NCBI RefSeq assembly: GCF_003335105.1
Contig: NZ_QFWQ01000004.1
Span: 180,461 to 244,460 of the forward strand
DNA from: Rhodanobacter denitrificans
Lineage (GTDB): Bacteria > Pseudomonadota > Gammaproteobacteria > Xanthomonadales > Rhodanobacteraceae
DNA: 64,000 nucleotides
Direction: 5' to 3'
Made by a program: the position numbers and the translations under genes. The notes below the pieces were generated by a model, which saw only the letters and a program-made list of their open reading frames with translations, searched no databases and was not told the origin of the DNA. Shown here piece by piece: positions 35,550-44,086 of this stretch (position 1 is the stretch's first letter; every line of letters begins with the position of its first letter).

Positions 35550-35978
35550 ATGACCAAACGCTTCGGTAATGCAAGCAAGCTGGCAGTCATCGGCCTGGCG
35601 GTCGCGGCAGCTGTGGCCATGCCGTTGAGCGCTTCCGCGCACGATCATGATGGCTATCGTGGATGGCGTGGTGGCTACCACGGCGGCTACCACGACTACG
35701 ACGGTGGTCGTTACCGTCACGGCGGCTACTGGAGCGGCGGCCGCTGGATCGCCGGCGCCATCGTCACTGGTGCCGTGGCTGGCCTGGTCAGCGACGCATT
35801 GCGCCCGGCACCGGTGTATTACGAGGCACCGGTGGTATACGGCCCGCCGCGGACAGTGATCTACGAGGACGCCCCGGTCGTGCGTCGCCGCGTGGTCGAG
35901 ACCCGCACCGTGGTGTACGGCGACCCGTACCAGACGCGGTATGTCCGCGGATATGGTGACGATGACGACGATGATTGA
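35550..35978 (+). CDS. secreted His/Gly/Tyr-rich hypothetical protein
   Basis: A 142-residue protein. A signal peptide (ending SASA-H, about residue 30) is followed by an HDHDGYRGWRGGYHGGYHD low-complexity stretch, a glycine-zipper-like hydrophobic part (RWIAGAIVTGAVAGLVSDAL) and an acidic D-run tail. It resembles many small periplasmic proteins of unknown function in Xanthomonadales. The His-rich stretch could bind metal, which is inference. A terminator follows at 36010. Confidence 0.75.
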   Translation: MTKRFGNASKLAVIGLAVAAAVAMPLSASAHDHDGYRGWRGGYHGGYHDYDGGRYRHGGYWSGGRWIAGAIVTGAVAGLVSDALRPAPVYYEAPVVYGPPRTVIYEDAPVVRRRVVETRTVVYGDPYQTRYVRGYGDDDDDD

Positions 35979-36009
35979 TCCGGTGCGCCGGATCATCGCT
36001 CCGCAGCAT

Positions 36010-36042
36010 GAAGAGTCCGGCATGTCCGGGCTCTTCGCGTCT
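36010..36042. terminator. hairpin terminator between converging genes
   Basis: The arms GAAGAG-CCGG and CCGG-CTCTTC surround a short CATGT loop, followed by a weak GCGTCTT. It lies 32 bases after the plus-strand secreted protein and just past the end of the converging minus-strand gene, so it may work in both directions. Confidence 0.65.
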
Positions 36043-36056
36043 TGACCGTCGACATC

Positions 36057-36497
36057 TCAGTGCGCCGGCATGGCCGTTGGCTGCTCGGCGCCGCTGCCGT
36101 GCCGGGCGGCGTGTTCGCCGAGCTCTTTGAAGCGGGCCTTGTCGATCTTGCGGACCGACTCGATCGCGCATGGCGGCTGGTAGCGCGAGCGTACCGTTTC
36201 ACCGACCTCGCCGCAGATGCGGCCCCGGTTGACGATGGCGTTGGACGGGTTGGGCCGGAAGATCAGCCCGGGCGGCGGCGTGCCCAGTCGCGGGCAGTCG
36301 TTCTGCAGCGTCACCAGGTAATGTTTCGGACCGGTGCGCACGATGGCGGTGCGTGCGTCGACGATGTACCACTCGTTGATCTGCGTGGTATCGATGCACT
36401 CGTTTGCCGGCAGGGGCGAACGGGCGGTGCCCGGCTCGGCCGCGTGCACGTTGCCGACGGCGAGAGCGAACAGCAGGGCGGGAAGAATCGCTTTCAT
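36057..36497 (-). CDS. secreted hypothetical protein (DUF6491-like)
   Basis: A 146-residue protein with a signal peptide (residues 1-20). The conserved part has ECIDTTQINEWYIVDARTAIV, HYLVTLQNDCPRLG and GRICGE, resembling the DUF6491-type proteins of Xanthomonadales; I recall this pattern but cannot verify it. Cysteines in ECID, NDCP, RICG and PPCA could form disulfides. Function is unknown. The start at 36497 is chosen for the perfect signal peptide. Confidence 0.75.
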   Translation of the reverse strand: MKAILPALLFALAVGNVHAAEPGTARSPLPANECIDTTQINEWYIVDARTAIVRTGPKHYLVTLQNDCPRLGTPPPGLIFRPNPSNAIVNRGRICGEVGETVRSRYQPPCAIESVRKIDKARFKELGEHAARHGSGAEQPTAMPAH

Positions 36498-36690
36498 GGG
36501 CGTGACCTCGGCGGTTGGTGCGAAGCGGGCGGCGCGGGACGGCGGAAGAGCTGCGCTGCAAAGCATCTGCCATCTACATATCACAATAAGTGAACGGTTT
36601 GCGCGGCATGCTGGCGGGCATGATTTTGAACCACCCGCATCGCGAAACGCCCCATGCCGCGGCCGCCATGCGGATGCCGGGAGGGCGATG

Positions 36691-37941
36691 ATGACGACCT
36701 GGCAATCGTCCGCAGCGGCGGCCATCGCGGCGCGATTCCACCGGGTGCGCCGGTGCACGCTGGAGCTGTGCGCCGGCCTCAGCGCCGAGGACCTGCAACT
36801 GCAGTCGATGCCCGACGCCAGCCCCGGCAAGTGGCACCTGGCGCATACCAGCTGGTTCTTCGAGCAGTTCGTGCTGGGCCGCGACCCGGCATACCGACCG
36901 CGCGACCCGGCCTGGCATTACCTGTTCAACTCCTACTACCAGTCGGTCGGCCCGATGCATGCCCGGCCGCAGCGCGGTCTGCTGTCGCGGCCGTCGCTGG
37001 ACGAAGTACACGACTACCGGCGCCGCATCGACGACGCGGTGGGCGAACTGCTCGGCCGCGATGACGATGCAGGGCTGCTCGAACTGGTCGAGCTGGGTCT
37101 GCAGCACGAACAGCAGCACCAGGAACTGCTGCTGACCGATATCAAGCATGCATTCTGGTGCAACCCGCTGCAGCCGGCGTATCGCGCACCGATTGCCGCG
37201 GCGGATGCGAAAGCGGTGCCGCTGCGTTTCGTCGCGGGCCGTGAGGGCATCGTCGAGATCGGCCACCGCGGCGAGGGCTTCGCGTTCGACAACGAAACTC
37301 CGCGCCACCGCACCCTGCTGCAGCCGCACGCGCTGGCCAACCGCCTGGTGACCAATGCCGAGTATCTGGCCTTCGTGCGCGAGGGTGGCTACCGCGAACC
37401 CGGGCTGTGGCTGTCCGACGGCTGGGCCACGGTGCAGCGCGAGGGTTGGCGGCATCCGCTCTACTGGCAGGAGGACCTGGCCAGCGAATTCACCCTGGCC
37501 GGCGTGCGCGCGCTCGATCCGCACGAACCGGTCTGTCATCTCAGCTATTACGAGGCCGAAGCGTTCGCGCATTGGGCTGGCGCGCGGCTGCCCACCGAGG
37601 CCGAGTGGGAATCGGCGGCGCAGGGCGTCGCGATCGACGGCAACCTGCAGGATGCGCGGCGCTTCCAGCCGCGCGCGGCAGCAGTTGGCGACACCGGCCT
37701 GCAGCAGCTTTACGGCGACGCATGGGAGTGGACCGCGTCGCCCTACATCAACTATCCGGGCTTCCGCCCGCTGCCCGGTTCGCTGGGCGAGTACAACGGC
37801 AAGTTCATGTGCGGCCAATGGGTATTGCGCGGCGGCTCCTGCGCCACCCCGCGCGATCATATCCGCGCTTCGTACCGCAATTTCTTTCCACCTCAGGCCC
37901 GTTGGCAATTCGCCGGGCTGCGATTGGGCCAGGACCGATGA
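36691..37941 (+). CDS. egtB: ergothioneine biosynthesis sulfoxide synthase EgtB
   Basis: A non-haem iron enzyme that joins a thiol (Cys or gamma-Glu-Cys) to hercynine using O2. The 416-residue protein has an N-terminal DinB-like domain with HLAH near 49-52 and the HEQQHQE iron site (His139, His143, Glu145). A C-terminal formylglycine-generating-enzyme-like domain includes WVLRGGSCATPRDHIRASYRNF. GGAGGG before 36691 decides the start. It overlaps egtD by 4 bases (ATGA). Confidence 0.95.
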   Translation: MTTWQSSAAAAIAARFHRVRRCTLELCAGLSAEDLQLQSMPDASPGKWHLAHTSWFFEQFVLGRDPAYRPRDPAWHYLFNSYYQSVGPMHARPQRGLLSRPSLDEVHDYRRRIDDAVGELLGRDDDAGLLELVELGLQHEQQHQELLLTDIKHAFWCNPLQPAYRAPIAAADAKAVPLRFVAGREGIVEIGHRGEGFAFDNETPRHRTLLQPHALANRLVTNAEYLAFVREGGYREPGLWLSDGWATVQREGWRHPLYWQEDLASEFTLAGVRALDPHEPVCHLSYYEAEAFAHWAGARLPTEAEWESAAQGVAIDGNLQDARRFQPRAAAVGDTGLQQLYGDAWEWTASPYINYPGFRPLPGSLGEYNGKFMCGQWVLRGGSCATPRDHIRASYRNFFPPQARWQFAGLRLGQDR

Positions 37942-38927
37942 GCAGTGTGCAACCCTGTGGCATCAGCGACGACGAACGCCGCCCGCCGAGCAGCGAGCTG
38001 CTGGAGGTCGTCCAGCGCGGCCTCGGCATGAAGCCGAAGCGGCTGCCGTCGTGGTTGTTCTACGACGAACGCGGCTCGGCGCTGTTCGAGCGGATCTGCG
38101 AGCAGCCGGAGTACTACCTCACGCGCTGCGAGATCGCGCTGATGGACGAACACGCGGCCGACATCGCCGAGGCACTGGGCAGCGAGGTGCGGCTGGTCGA
38201 GTACGGCAGCGGCAACGCGATCAAGACCCGCATGCTGCTCGAGCACCTGCACGCGCCGGTGACCTATGTGCCAGTGGAGATCTCGCCCGAGCCGTTGCGG
38301 CAAAGCATGGAACGGCTGGCGGCGGCGTTCCCGCGGCTGCCGCTGCAGCCGCTGTGCGCGGATTTCAGCCGGCCGCTGCGGTTGCCGATCCCGCCGCGGG
38401 CGCCGCGGCGCACCGTGCTGTATTTCCCCGGTTCCACCATCGGCAATTTCGAGAACCGCGGCGCCGCCGCGCTGCTGCGCAAGATGCGCAACGAGATGGG
38501 CGACGCCGGCGGCATCCTGATCGGGGTGGACCTGAAGAAGGATCCGGCGCTGATCGAGGCGGCCTACAACGACCGCGCCGGCGTCACCGCCGAGTTCACC
38601 TTGAACATGCTGGCGCGGCTGAACCGCGAGATCGGCAGCAACTTCGAGCTGTCCGCCTTCGCCCACCGCGCGCACTACAACCCGATGGCCGGGCGTATCG
38701 AGACGCATCTGGTCAGTCGCCGCGAGCAGCAGGTGAAGGTGGGCCGCGTGAACGTGCCGTTCCGCATCGACGAGGCGATCCAGGTGGAGTACAGCTGCAA
38801 GTATTCGCTGGAGGATTTCGCCGCGCTGGCCGCCCGCGCCGGGCTGGCCGTGCAGCGCGTGTGGACCGACCCGCAGCGGATGTTCAGCGTGCAGTACCTG
38901 GTGCGCGCCAGCGCCGCGGCGCGCTGA
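37938..38927 (+). CDS. egtD: L-histidine N-alpha-methyltransferase EgtD
   Basis: Trimethylates histidine to hercynine, the first step of ergothioneine synthesis. The 329-residue SAM enzyme has PSWLFYDERGSALFERICEQPEYYLTR at the N-terminus, LVEYGSGNAIKTRMLL in the SAM site and YFPGSTIGNFE. It is coupled to egtB. No egtA, egtC or egtE is nearby, as is common in proteobacteria, so the C-S lyase step must be done by an enzyme elsewhere. Confidence 0.95.
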   Translation: MSSVQPCGISDDERRPPSSELLEVVQRGLGMKPKRLPSWLFYDERGSALFERICEQPEYYLTRCEIALMDEHAADIAEALGSEVRLVEYGSGNAIKTRMLLEHLHAPVTYVPVEISPEPLRQSMERLAAAFPRLPLQPLCADFSRPLRLPIPPRAPRRTVLYFPGSTIGNFENRGAAALLRKMRNEMGDAGGILIGVDLKKDPALIEAAYNDRAGVTAEFTLNMLARLNREIGSNFELSAFAHRAHYNPMAGRIETHLVSRREQQVKVGRVNVPFRIDEAIQVEYSCKYSLEDFAALAARAGLAVQRVWTDPQRMFSVQYLVRASAAAR

Positions 38928-38955
38928 CGCAGCGACTGCTTGTTGCCGGTTCTTT

Positions 38956-39023
38956 GCAGGGCGGGCACGGCCCGCCGGCTTTTGATCCCGTGACGCAGCA
39001 GCGGCGGACAGTGTCCGCCCTAC
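38956..39023. repeat. REP pair, copy 3 (degenerate)
   Basis: A GCAGGGCGGGCACGGCCCGCC-like left unit and GGCGGACAGTGTCCGCCCTAC at the right, with about 25 bases between. It follows egtD by 28 bases and precedes the end of the converging S10 peptidase gene by 22 bases. The left unit has lost the GTAG start seen in other copies. Confidence 0.8.
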
Positions 39024-39045
39024 GAAGCCGGAAAGGTGCGTGCCA

Positions 39046-40551
39046 TCAGTGGATGCCGTACAGCGCCTTCACGTCGCCGGTCAACGCGGCCTGGCTGTCC
39101 GCCCGTGCGTAGAACATGTGGCCGCCGGGATAGTTCTTCACCTGCACGCGGGTCGGGTCGCCCATCGCCGGCATCTGGTCGACGATCAACACCGAGGCCA
39201 TGAACGGGCAGGACAGGTCGTCCCAGCCGTGCGCGATCAGCACGCGCAGGCCCGGGTCGTTGGCGACCGCCTCGCGCAGTTGCGATACCGAGCCCTTGTC
39301 GGCGTCCTCGTCCTGGTGCCACAACTTGTTCACCTCGTAGCTGAGCGCGTTGTAGCGGCCGTCGACTTTCCAGCCCACGACGCGGGTGACGAAGTCGACC
39401 ATCGCGCTGGTGGTGGGCGCGATGATGCCGTTGAGGATCGGGTCGCCGGTCTGCTGGTGCGGCGCGTACGGGAACGGGTCCCAGGCGGTGACGTTGGAGT
39501 CGTAGCGGCTGCCCAGCTTGCCTTCGGCTCGGTATACCTCGCGCAGGTAGGCCTGGGTCTCGATGCGCCCGCCGGAGCGCTTCACGAACAGCGGGTCGAG
39601 CCCGGTCAGCTCGGTGACTTTCTTCACCACGCGGTCGGTGGCGTGCGGGTCGGAGCGGCCGCGCATCAGGTCGCTGGCGTATTCGCCGCGGGTGTATTCG
39701 ACGATCGGCGCCATTGCCTCGGCGCTGAGCCGGTGCTCGCGCTCCAGGTGCGCGGCGGCGATCGAGGGCAGGGTGAGCATCCACGGCAGCGGCGACACGT
39801 TCTCGTCGTGGTAGGCCGCCGGGTCGAGGTAGGGCGACAGCAGCACCACGCCCTTCATCGCCACGCCGAGCCGGGTCTGCAGGTACTCGGTGATGCGCGG
39901 GCCGCGGAAGCCGCCATAGCTTTCGCCGACCAGGTACTTGCGCGAACCCATGCGACCGTTCTTGACCAGCCAGTCGTAGACGATGCGCGACAGGTACTTG
40001 ATGTCGCTGTCGGTGCTGTAGAACTGCTTGGTCGCTTCCTTGTCGTCGACCAGCGCGCGGCTGTATCCGGTGCCTACGGGATCGATGAACACCAGGTCGG
40101 TGAAGCCCAGCCAGGTGCCGGGGTTGTCGTGCAGCGTCGCCGGATCGGACGGGTTGTCGCCCTCGACGCCGAAGTTCACCTTCTTCGGCCCGATCGCACC
40201 GAGGTTCAAGTACACCGACGAGGCGCCCGGGCCGCCGTTCAGCGCGAACGTCACCGGCCGGTCCTTGCCGGGCATGGTATAGGCGGTGAACACCACTTCA
40301 CCGGTGGTCTTGCCCTTCTCGTCGCGCACCGGCAGCGCGCCGACGGTGACCGTGTACTTGAGCGTCTTGCCGTCCACCGTGGCCGATTGCGTCACGTGCG
40401 CATCGGCCGGCAGCGGCGGCAGCTGGAAGCCATCGCTGCCGGCCGGCTCCGCCGCTGCCGGCTTGTGGGTGTCGGCGGCGAGCACCGGGGCAAGGCTGGA
40501 CGCGGCCAGCACGAAGGCGGCCAGCAGGACGGAGGGCAGGGACTTGCGCAC
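39046..40551 (-). CDS. S10 family serine carboxypeptidase-like protein
   Basis: A 501-residue secreted peptidase with a signal peptide (residues 1-25). It has FALNGGPGASSVYLNLG, the catalytic serine in YLVGESYGGFRGP, Asp in LIAHGWDDLSCPF and His in YPGGHMFYARADS. These complete the S10 catalytic triad. It probably acts in the periplasm on peptides. The converging egtBD operon and a degenerate REP lie downstream; repeat copy B lies upstream of the start. Confidence 0.92.
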   Translation of the reverse strand: MRKSLPSVLLAAFVLAASSLAPVLAADTHKPAAAEPAGSDGFQLPPLPADAHVTQSATVDGKTLKYTVTVGALPVRDEKGKTTGEVVFTAYTMPGKDRPVTFALNGGPGASSVYLNLGAIGPKKVNFGVEGDNPSDPATLHDNPGTWLGFTDLVFIDPVGTGYSRALVDDKEATKQFYSTDSDIKYLSRIVYDWLVKNGRMGSRKYLVGESYGGFRGPRITEYLQTRLGVAMKGVVLLSPYLDPAAYHDENVSPLPWMLTLPSIAAAHLEREHRLSAEAMAPIVEYTRGEYASDLMRGRSDPHATDRVVKKVTELTGLDPLFVKRSGGRIETQAYLREVYRAEGKLGSRYDSNVTAWDPFPYAPHQQTGDPILNGIIAPTTSAMVDFVTRVVGWKVDGRYNALSYEVNKLWHQDEDADKGSVSQLREAVANDPGLRVLIAHGWDDLSCPFMASVLIVDQMPAMGDPTRVQVKNYPGGHMFYARADSQAALTGDVKALYGIH

Positions 40552-40642
40552 GATGTTTCCTTGCGGACGAAAGCGGCCAGCTTAACCGGCCGCGCCGCGG
40601 CGGAAGTGTGCATAAAGGCATGGGTGGTGGCGCTCAGCGCCT

Positions 40643-40835
40643 GTGAAGAAAACCACTTCCTGTGGTTTTCTTCTGTCGCGAGTCCGGCACATGTCCGGAC
40701 TCGCTCACGCGGATCGGGCACTTCGTGCCCGATCCGCGTCCGGCCATCGGGCAACCGCTCCTGCGTTGCCTCAACTCGGGCGTCCATGCCCTCGCCATGG
40801 CCGGGCTTCGAGGTTGAAAAATTCACAACCTCTCA
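40643..40835 (-). repeat. composite multi-hairpin repeat, copy B
   Basis: In plus orientation: hairpin GAAGAAAACCA/TGGTTTTCTTC; stem GCGAGTCCGG/CCGGACTCGC with a short loop; a perfect hairpin CGCGGATCGGGCAC/GTGCCCGATCCGCG; an irregular segment with CCATGGCC; and end hairpin GAGGTTGAA.../CAACCTC. It is reversed relative to copy A. Its end TGAGAGGTTG, read on the minus strand, forms the TGA stop of the FMN reductase gene. The word CTCAGCGCC occurs on both sides (40633-40641 and 40832-40840) and might be a target duplication. Confidence 0.9.
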
Positions 40836-41459
40836 GCGCCGCGCCGCCACGACGGGCTCCGGCCTGGCGAGCGGTGGCGCCACGCGTGCCATCCAGCGCT
40901 CGAATGCCAGCATGAAGCCCTGCAGCGACTGCGCGGTGGCCGGATCGGTCAGCGTGCCGTCGGTGTCGAAGCGGCTGGCCGCGCCTGCCACAAACAGGGT
41001 CGGTGCCGGCATGACCAGCGCGCCGCAAGTGTGCAGCACCTGGCGCAGCGAAGCCTGGGCCAGGCGCGTACCCCACGGGCCGCTGCTGGCGCCGAGCACG
41101 GCCATGGGTTTTTCCGGCAGCACATCACCCGCAGGGCTTTCGCGCGACAGCCAGTCCAGCGCGTTCTTCAGCACACCGGGGATGGCATGGTTGTACTCGG
41201 GCGTGGCGATGACCAGGCCGTCCGCGGCGGCGATCGCCGCGCGCAGCGCCTGCACGCCGGCGGGGCCGGCCGGGTCGTGTTGCTCCAGGTCTTCGTCGAA
41301 CAGCGGCACGGCAGCCAGCGCGTCGTAGACGTCCAGTTGCAGCGTCGCCGGTGCCTGGGCCATGGCGGCCCGAAGCAGGCGGCGGTTCCAGGAATCGCGG
41401 CGCAGGCTGCCGGCAAGGCACAGCACGCGGCGGACGGGAGCGGCGTGTAAGGTGGTCAT
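40833..41459 (-). CDS. NADPH-dependent FMN reductase family protein
   Basis: A 208-residue flavodoxin-fold oxidoreductase. It has LCLAGSLRRDSWNRRLLRAA for FMN phosphate binding, VIATPEYNHAIPGVLKNALDWLSR typical of the ChrR/SsuE/YieF group, and VLGASSGPWGTRLAQ. The likely activity is quinone, chromate or azo-compound reduction with NAD(P)H. The start at 41459 has an upstream GGAG. The TGA stop lies in repeat copy B. Confidence 0.9.
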   Translation of the reverse strand: MTTLHAAPVRRVLCLAGSLRRDSWNRRLLRAAMAQAPATLQLDVYDALAAVPLFDEDLEQHDPAGPAGVQALRAAIAAADGLVIATPEYNHAIPGVLKNALDWLSRESPAGDVLPEKPMAVLGASSGPWGTRLAQASLRQVLHTCGALVMPAPTLFVAGAASRFDTDGTLTDPATAQSLQGFMLAFERWMARVAPPLARPEPVVAARR

Positions 41460-41484
41460 CTCGGTATCTCCGGTGAGCAAAGGG

Positions 41485-42081
41485 TCAGGGTTCGAACAGC
41501 AGCAGGAAGGCGCAGGCGACCAGCAGGACGCCCATCACGATGTCGACGCCGCGGCGCACCGCAGGGCGCACCAGCCACCGGGCCAGCCATGCGCCCAGCG
41601 CGGCCCACAGCAGCAGGCACAGGGTGGGGATCAGCACGAACAGTCCGGCCAGCGGCAGGTAATCGCGCAGGCCGGTGGCCGGCATCGCCGCCAGCACGGT
41701 CAGCACGATCACCCAGCTTTTCGGGTTGAGGAACTGGAAGCCGATCAGGCCCAGGGTGCCGGCCGGCAAGGCCGCCGACGTCGCGGCGGCGTGTCGTGGC
41801 GCGACGCCGGCGGCGCACAGCGATACGCCGAGCCAGATCAGGTACAGGGCGCCGATCGCGCCGGTCCACCGCCGCAGTGACAGGTGCGTGGCGAAAGCCG
41901 CACCTGCACCCAGCGCCACCACCGCGAGCAGCAACAGGCCGCCGCACACGATGCCGGCGATCGCCGGCAGCGCGCCGCGCAGGCCGGCGTGTCCTGCCGC
42001 GCGCAGCACCACCAGGTTGTTCGGGCCGGGCGTGATCGCGGCCACGCAGAGCAGGCCGCACGCGGCGAGCAACGGATCCAT
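41485..42081 (-). CDS. LysE family amino-acid exporter
   Basis: A 198-residue inner-membrane protein with about six hydrophobic segments. It starts with LLAACGLLCVAAITPGPNNLVVLRA, the LysE/RhtB signature, and has GFQFLNPKSWVIVL in the middle. It probably exports an amino acid or metabolite. AGGAG lies 4 bases before the ATG at 42081. It is divergent from a LysR-type regulator, a common pairing in which the regulator controls the exporter. The FMN reductase gene follows after 25 bases. Confidence 0.9.
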   Translation of the reverse strand: MDPLLAACGLLCVAAITPGPNNLVVLRAAGHAGLRGALPAIAGIVCGGLLLLAVVALGAGAAFATHLSLRRWTGAIGALYLIWLGVSLCAAGVAPRHAAATSAALPAGTLGLIGFQFLNPKSWVIVLTVLAAMPATGLRDYLPLAGLFVLIPTLCLLLWAALGAWLARWLVRPAVRRGVDIVMGVLLVACAFLLLFEP

Positions 42082-42152
42082 GCGGCTCCTCATCGGCAAT
42101 GGTCGAATGAAGTGCATGTTCGGACGGATCACTGGTCTGTGCCGCAAGGTTT

Positions 42153-42173
42153 ATGGTCTAGAATTCCGACCAT
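42153..42173. promoter_or_regulatory. inverted repeat, candidate LysR box
   Basis: ATGGTC and GACCAT are 6-bp arms around 9 bases, a spacing of the T-N11-A kind bound by LysR-type regulators. It overlaps the start codon of the LysR gene and lies about 70 bases before the divergent exporter gene. This fits autorepression combined with activation of the exporter. Confidence 0.55.
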
Positions 42174-43071
42174 GAACGAGTTGCCGTTGAATGCCCTGCG
42201 CGCGTTCGCCATGGTCTACGCGCATGGCGGCGTGCGCGCCGCCGCGCGTGAGCTGGGCATGGCGCACTCCTCGGTGAGCCGGCACCTGGGCGAGCTGGAT
42301 CGCTGGCTGGGCGTGCCGTTGCTGCGTGCGGCGGCCGGGCGCGGTCCGCTGGTTTTCACCCCGCAGGGCGAGGCGCTGGGTCGCGCCACGCTGGCCGGCC
42401 TGCGCGAGATCGAACAGGCGGTGGCGGCGTTGCGCGAGACCCGGCCGGCGCATGCGGTGACGTTGTCCACCTCGCCGTCGTTCGCGATCCGCTGGCTGCT
42501 GCCGCGGTTGCCCGCGCTGGAAAAGGCGCACCCGAAGATCGAGCTGTCGGTGCAGGTGGAACAGCGGCTGGACGCGTTGGACGATGGCCGCATCGACCTG
42601 GCGATCCGCATGGGCAACGGACCGTGGCCGGGGCTGCATGCCGAGCCGTTGATGGACGACGCGCTGTACCCGGTGATGAGCCCGGCGCTGTGGCAGGCGT
42701 CCGGACGTCCGTCGAAGCCGGCGCAACTGGCCGGCCTGCGCCTGCTGCACGATCGCGACCCGCAGGCGGCGTGGGAGCTGTGGCGGCAGGTACATGGGCC
42801 GGCGAAGCTTTCGCTGCAGGGTGGCGCGCGCTACACCTCGTCCGACCTGGTGTTGCGCGCGGCGATGCAGGGTCAGGGCGTGGCGCTGGCGCGGCACCGG
42901 CTGGCCGCGGACGATGTGGCGAACGGCAGCCTGCTGCGCCCGTTCGGCGAGCTCGACGTACCGCTGGGGCCGTCGTACTGGATCGTGCGGCCGCCGGCAA
43001 AACCGCGCGCCGCGGTGGCTGCGGTGATCGACTGGCTGCGCTGGCAGGCGGCCGGCGCCGGCACGCGCTGA
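42172..43071 (+). CDS. LysR family transcriptional regulator
   Basis: A 299-residue regulator. The N-terminal winged HTH (LNALRAFAMVYAHGGVRAAARELGMAHSSVSRHLGELDRWLG) is followed by a GcvA-like effector domain with LSTSPSFAIRWLLPRLPAL and DLAIRMGNGPWPG. It is divergent from the LysE exporter gene and the inverted repeat in between is its likely target. Its stop abuts that of trxC on the other strand. Confidence 0.92.
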   Translation: MNELPLNALRAFAMVYAHGGVRAAARELGMAHSSVSRHLGELDRWLGVPLLRAAAGRGPLVFTPQGEALGRATLAGLREIEQAVAALRETRPAHAVTLSTSPSFAIRWLLPRLPALEKAHPKIELSVQVEQRLDALDDGRIDLAIRMGNGPWPGLHAEPLMDDALYPVMSPALWQASGRPSKPAQLAGLRLLHDRDPQAAWELWRQVHGPAKLSLQGGARYTSSDLVLRAAMQGQGVALARHRLAADDVANGSLLRPFGELDVPLGPSYWIVRPPAKPRAAVAAVIDWLRWQAAGAGTR

Positions 43072-43515
43072 TCAGCCGCGCGCCAGCGCACCCTCTACGA
43101 ACTGCTGCAGCTGCGCCGCATTGAGCGCACCGGATTGCCGCGCGATCTCGCGGCCCTGCCTGAACATGATCAGGGTGGGGATGCTGCGGATGCCGAAGCG
43201 CCCGGCCAGTTGCGGCTGCGCCTCGGTATCCAGCTTGGCCAGCCGCAGGCGCGGTTCGAACTTGCCGGCGGCCTGCACGAACACCGGCGCGAAGCCGACG
43301 CACGGCCCGCACCAAGGCGCCCAGAAATCCACCAGCACCGGCAGGTCGCCGCGGCCGGCGATCGCGTCGAAGTTCGCCGCGGTCAGCTCCACCGGATGTC
43401 CCTCGAACAGCGCCTGCTTGCAGCGGCCGCAGTTGGGGTGCTCGCCGAGGCGTTCGGCCGGCACGCGGTTCAGCGCGCCGCAATGCGGGCAGGGGATGGC
43501 CAGCGGTGTACTCAT
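43072..43515 (-). CDS. trxC: thioredoxin 2
   Basis: A cytosolic disulfide reductase with an N-terminal zinc-binding extension. In the 147-residue protein, CPHC (9-12) and CGRC (29-32) form the zinc module, and FWAPWCGPC carries the active CGPC pair in a thioredoxin fold. This layout separates TrxC from TrxA. E. coli trxC is under OxyR; no OxyR site was identified here. Confidence 0.95.
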   Translation of the reverse strand: MSTPLAIPCPHCGALNRVPAERLGEHPNCGRCKQALFEGHPVELTAANFDAIAGRGDLPVLVDFWAPWCGPCVGFAPVFVQAAGKFEPRLRLAKLDTEAQPQLAGRFGIRSIPTLIMFRQGREIARQSGALNAAQLQQFVEGALARG

Positions 43516-43599
43516 GGCAGACTCCGGTAACGGGTCAGGCGCCAGGCGCCAACGCCGACAAGATGGCGGCGCCCGTTGCCGAAACCAAGCCGAGCCGAC

Positions 43600-44073
43600 A
43601 TGCCGCGACGTCCCGATGCATCCGCTTCACACTGGCCGCAGCGAAGCCTGCTTGCGCTGGGCATGCTGTGGGCCTTGCCAAACAGCGTGGCCGGCCTGCT
43701 GCTGGGTTTGGCCGGCGTGGCCTTCGGCGCGCAGCTGCGCTGGCAGCAGCGCGAACTGGCGCTGGTGGTGCGGCGCTGGCCGTGGGGCGGCGGGGCGTTG
43801 ACCCTGGGCAACGTGATCGTGCACACCGGCGAGCGGCTGGACGTGCCGTGCTTCACCTATGCGCATCGCGCGGGCCGCTGCATCGAGCCGCCTGTGTCCC
43901 TGGCCGACCACGAACGTGCCCACGTCTACCAGTACATGCTGCTCGGTCCGCTGTTCCTGCCGCTGTACCTGCTGTGCGGCGGCATCAGCGTGCGCAATCC
44001 GTTCGAGCGCGCGGCCGATCGCTACGCCCGCTCGGGGCGCGGCTGGTGGCCGTGGTCGCGGGAAGGCCGCTGA
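43600..44073 (+). CDS. hypothetical membrane protein with HERAHVYQ motif
   Basis: A 157-residue protein with one or two hydrophobic segments near the N-terminus (about 18-45) and another near 110-125 (LGPLFLPLYLLCGG). Between them is SLADHERAHVYQYML, an HExxH motif. It resembles small uncharacterised proteins of Xanthomonadales with a possible metal site. It is divergent from trxC and converges on msrB. I cannot assign a function. Confidence 0.65.
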   Translation: MPRRPDASASHWPQRSLLALGMLWALPNSVAGLLLGLAGVAFGAQLRWQQRELALVVRRWPWGGGALTLGNVIVHTGERLDVPCFTYAHRAGRCIEPPVSLADHERAHVYQYMLLGPLFLPLYLLCGGISVRNPFERAADRYARSGRGWWPWSREGR

Positions 44074-44086
44074 GCCGCTTGCGCGG

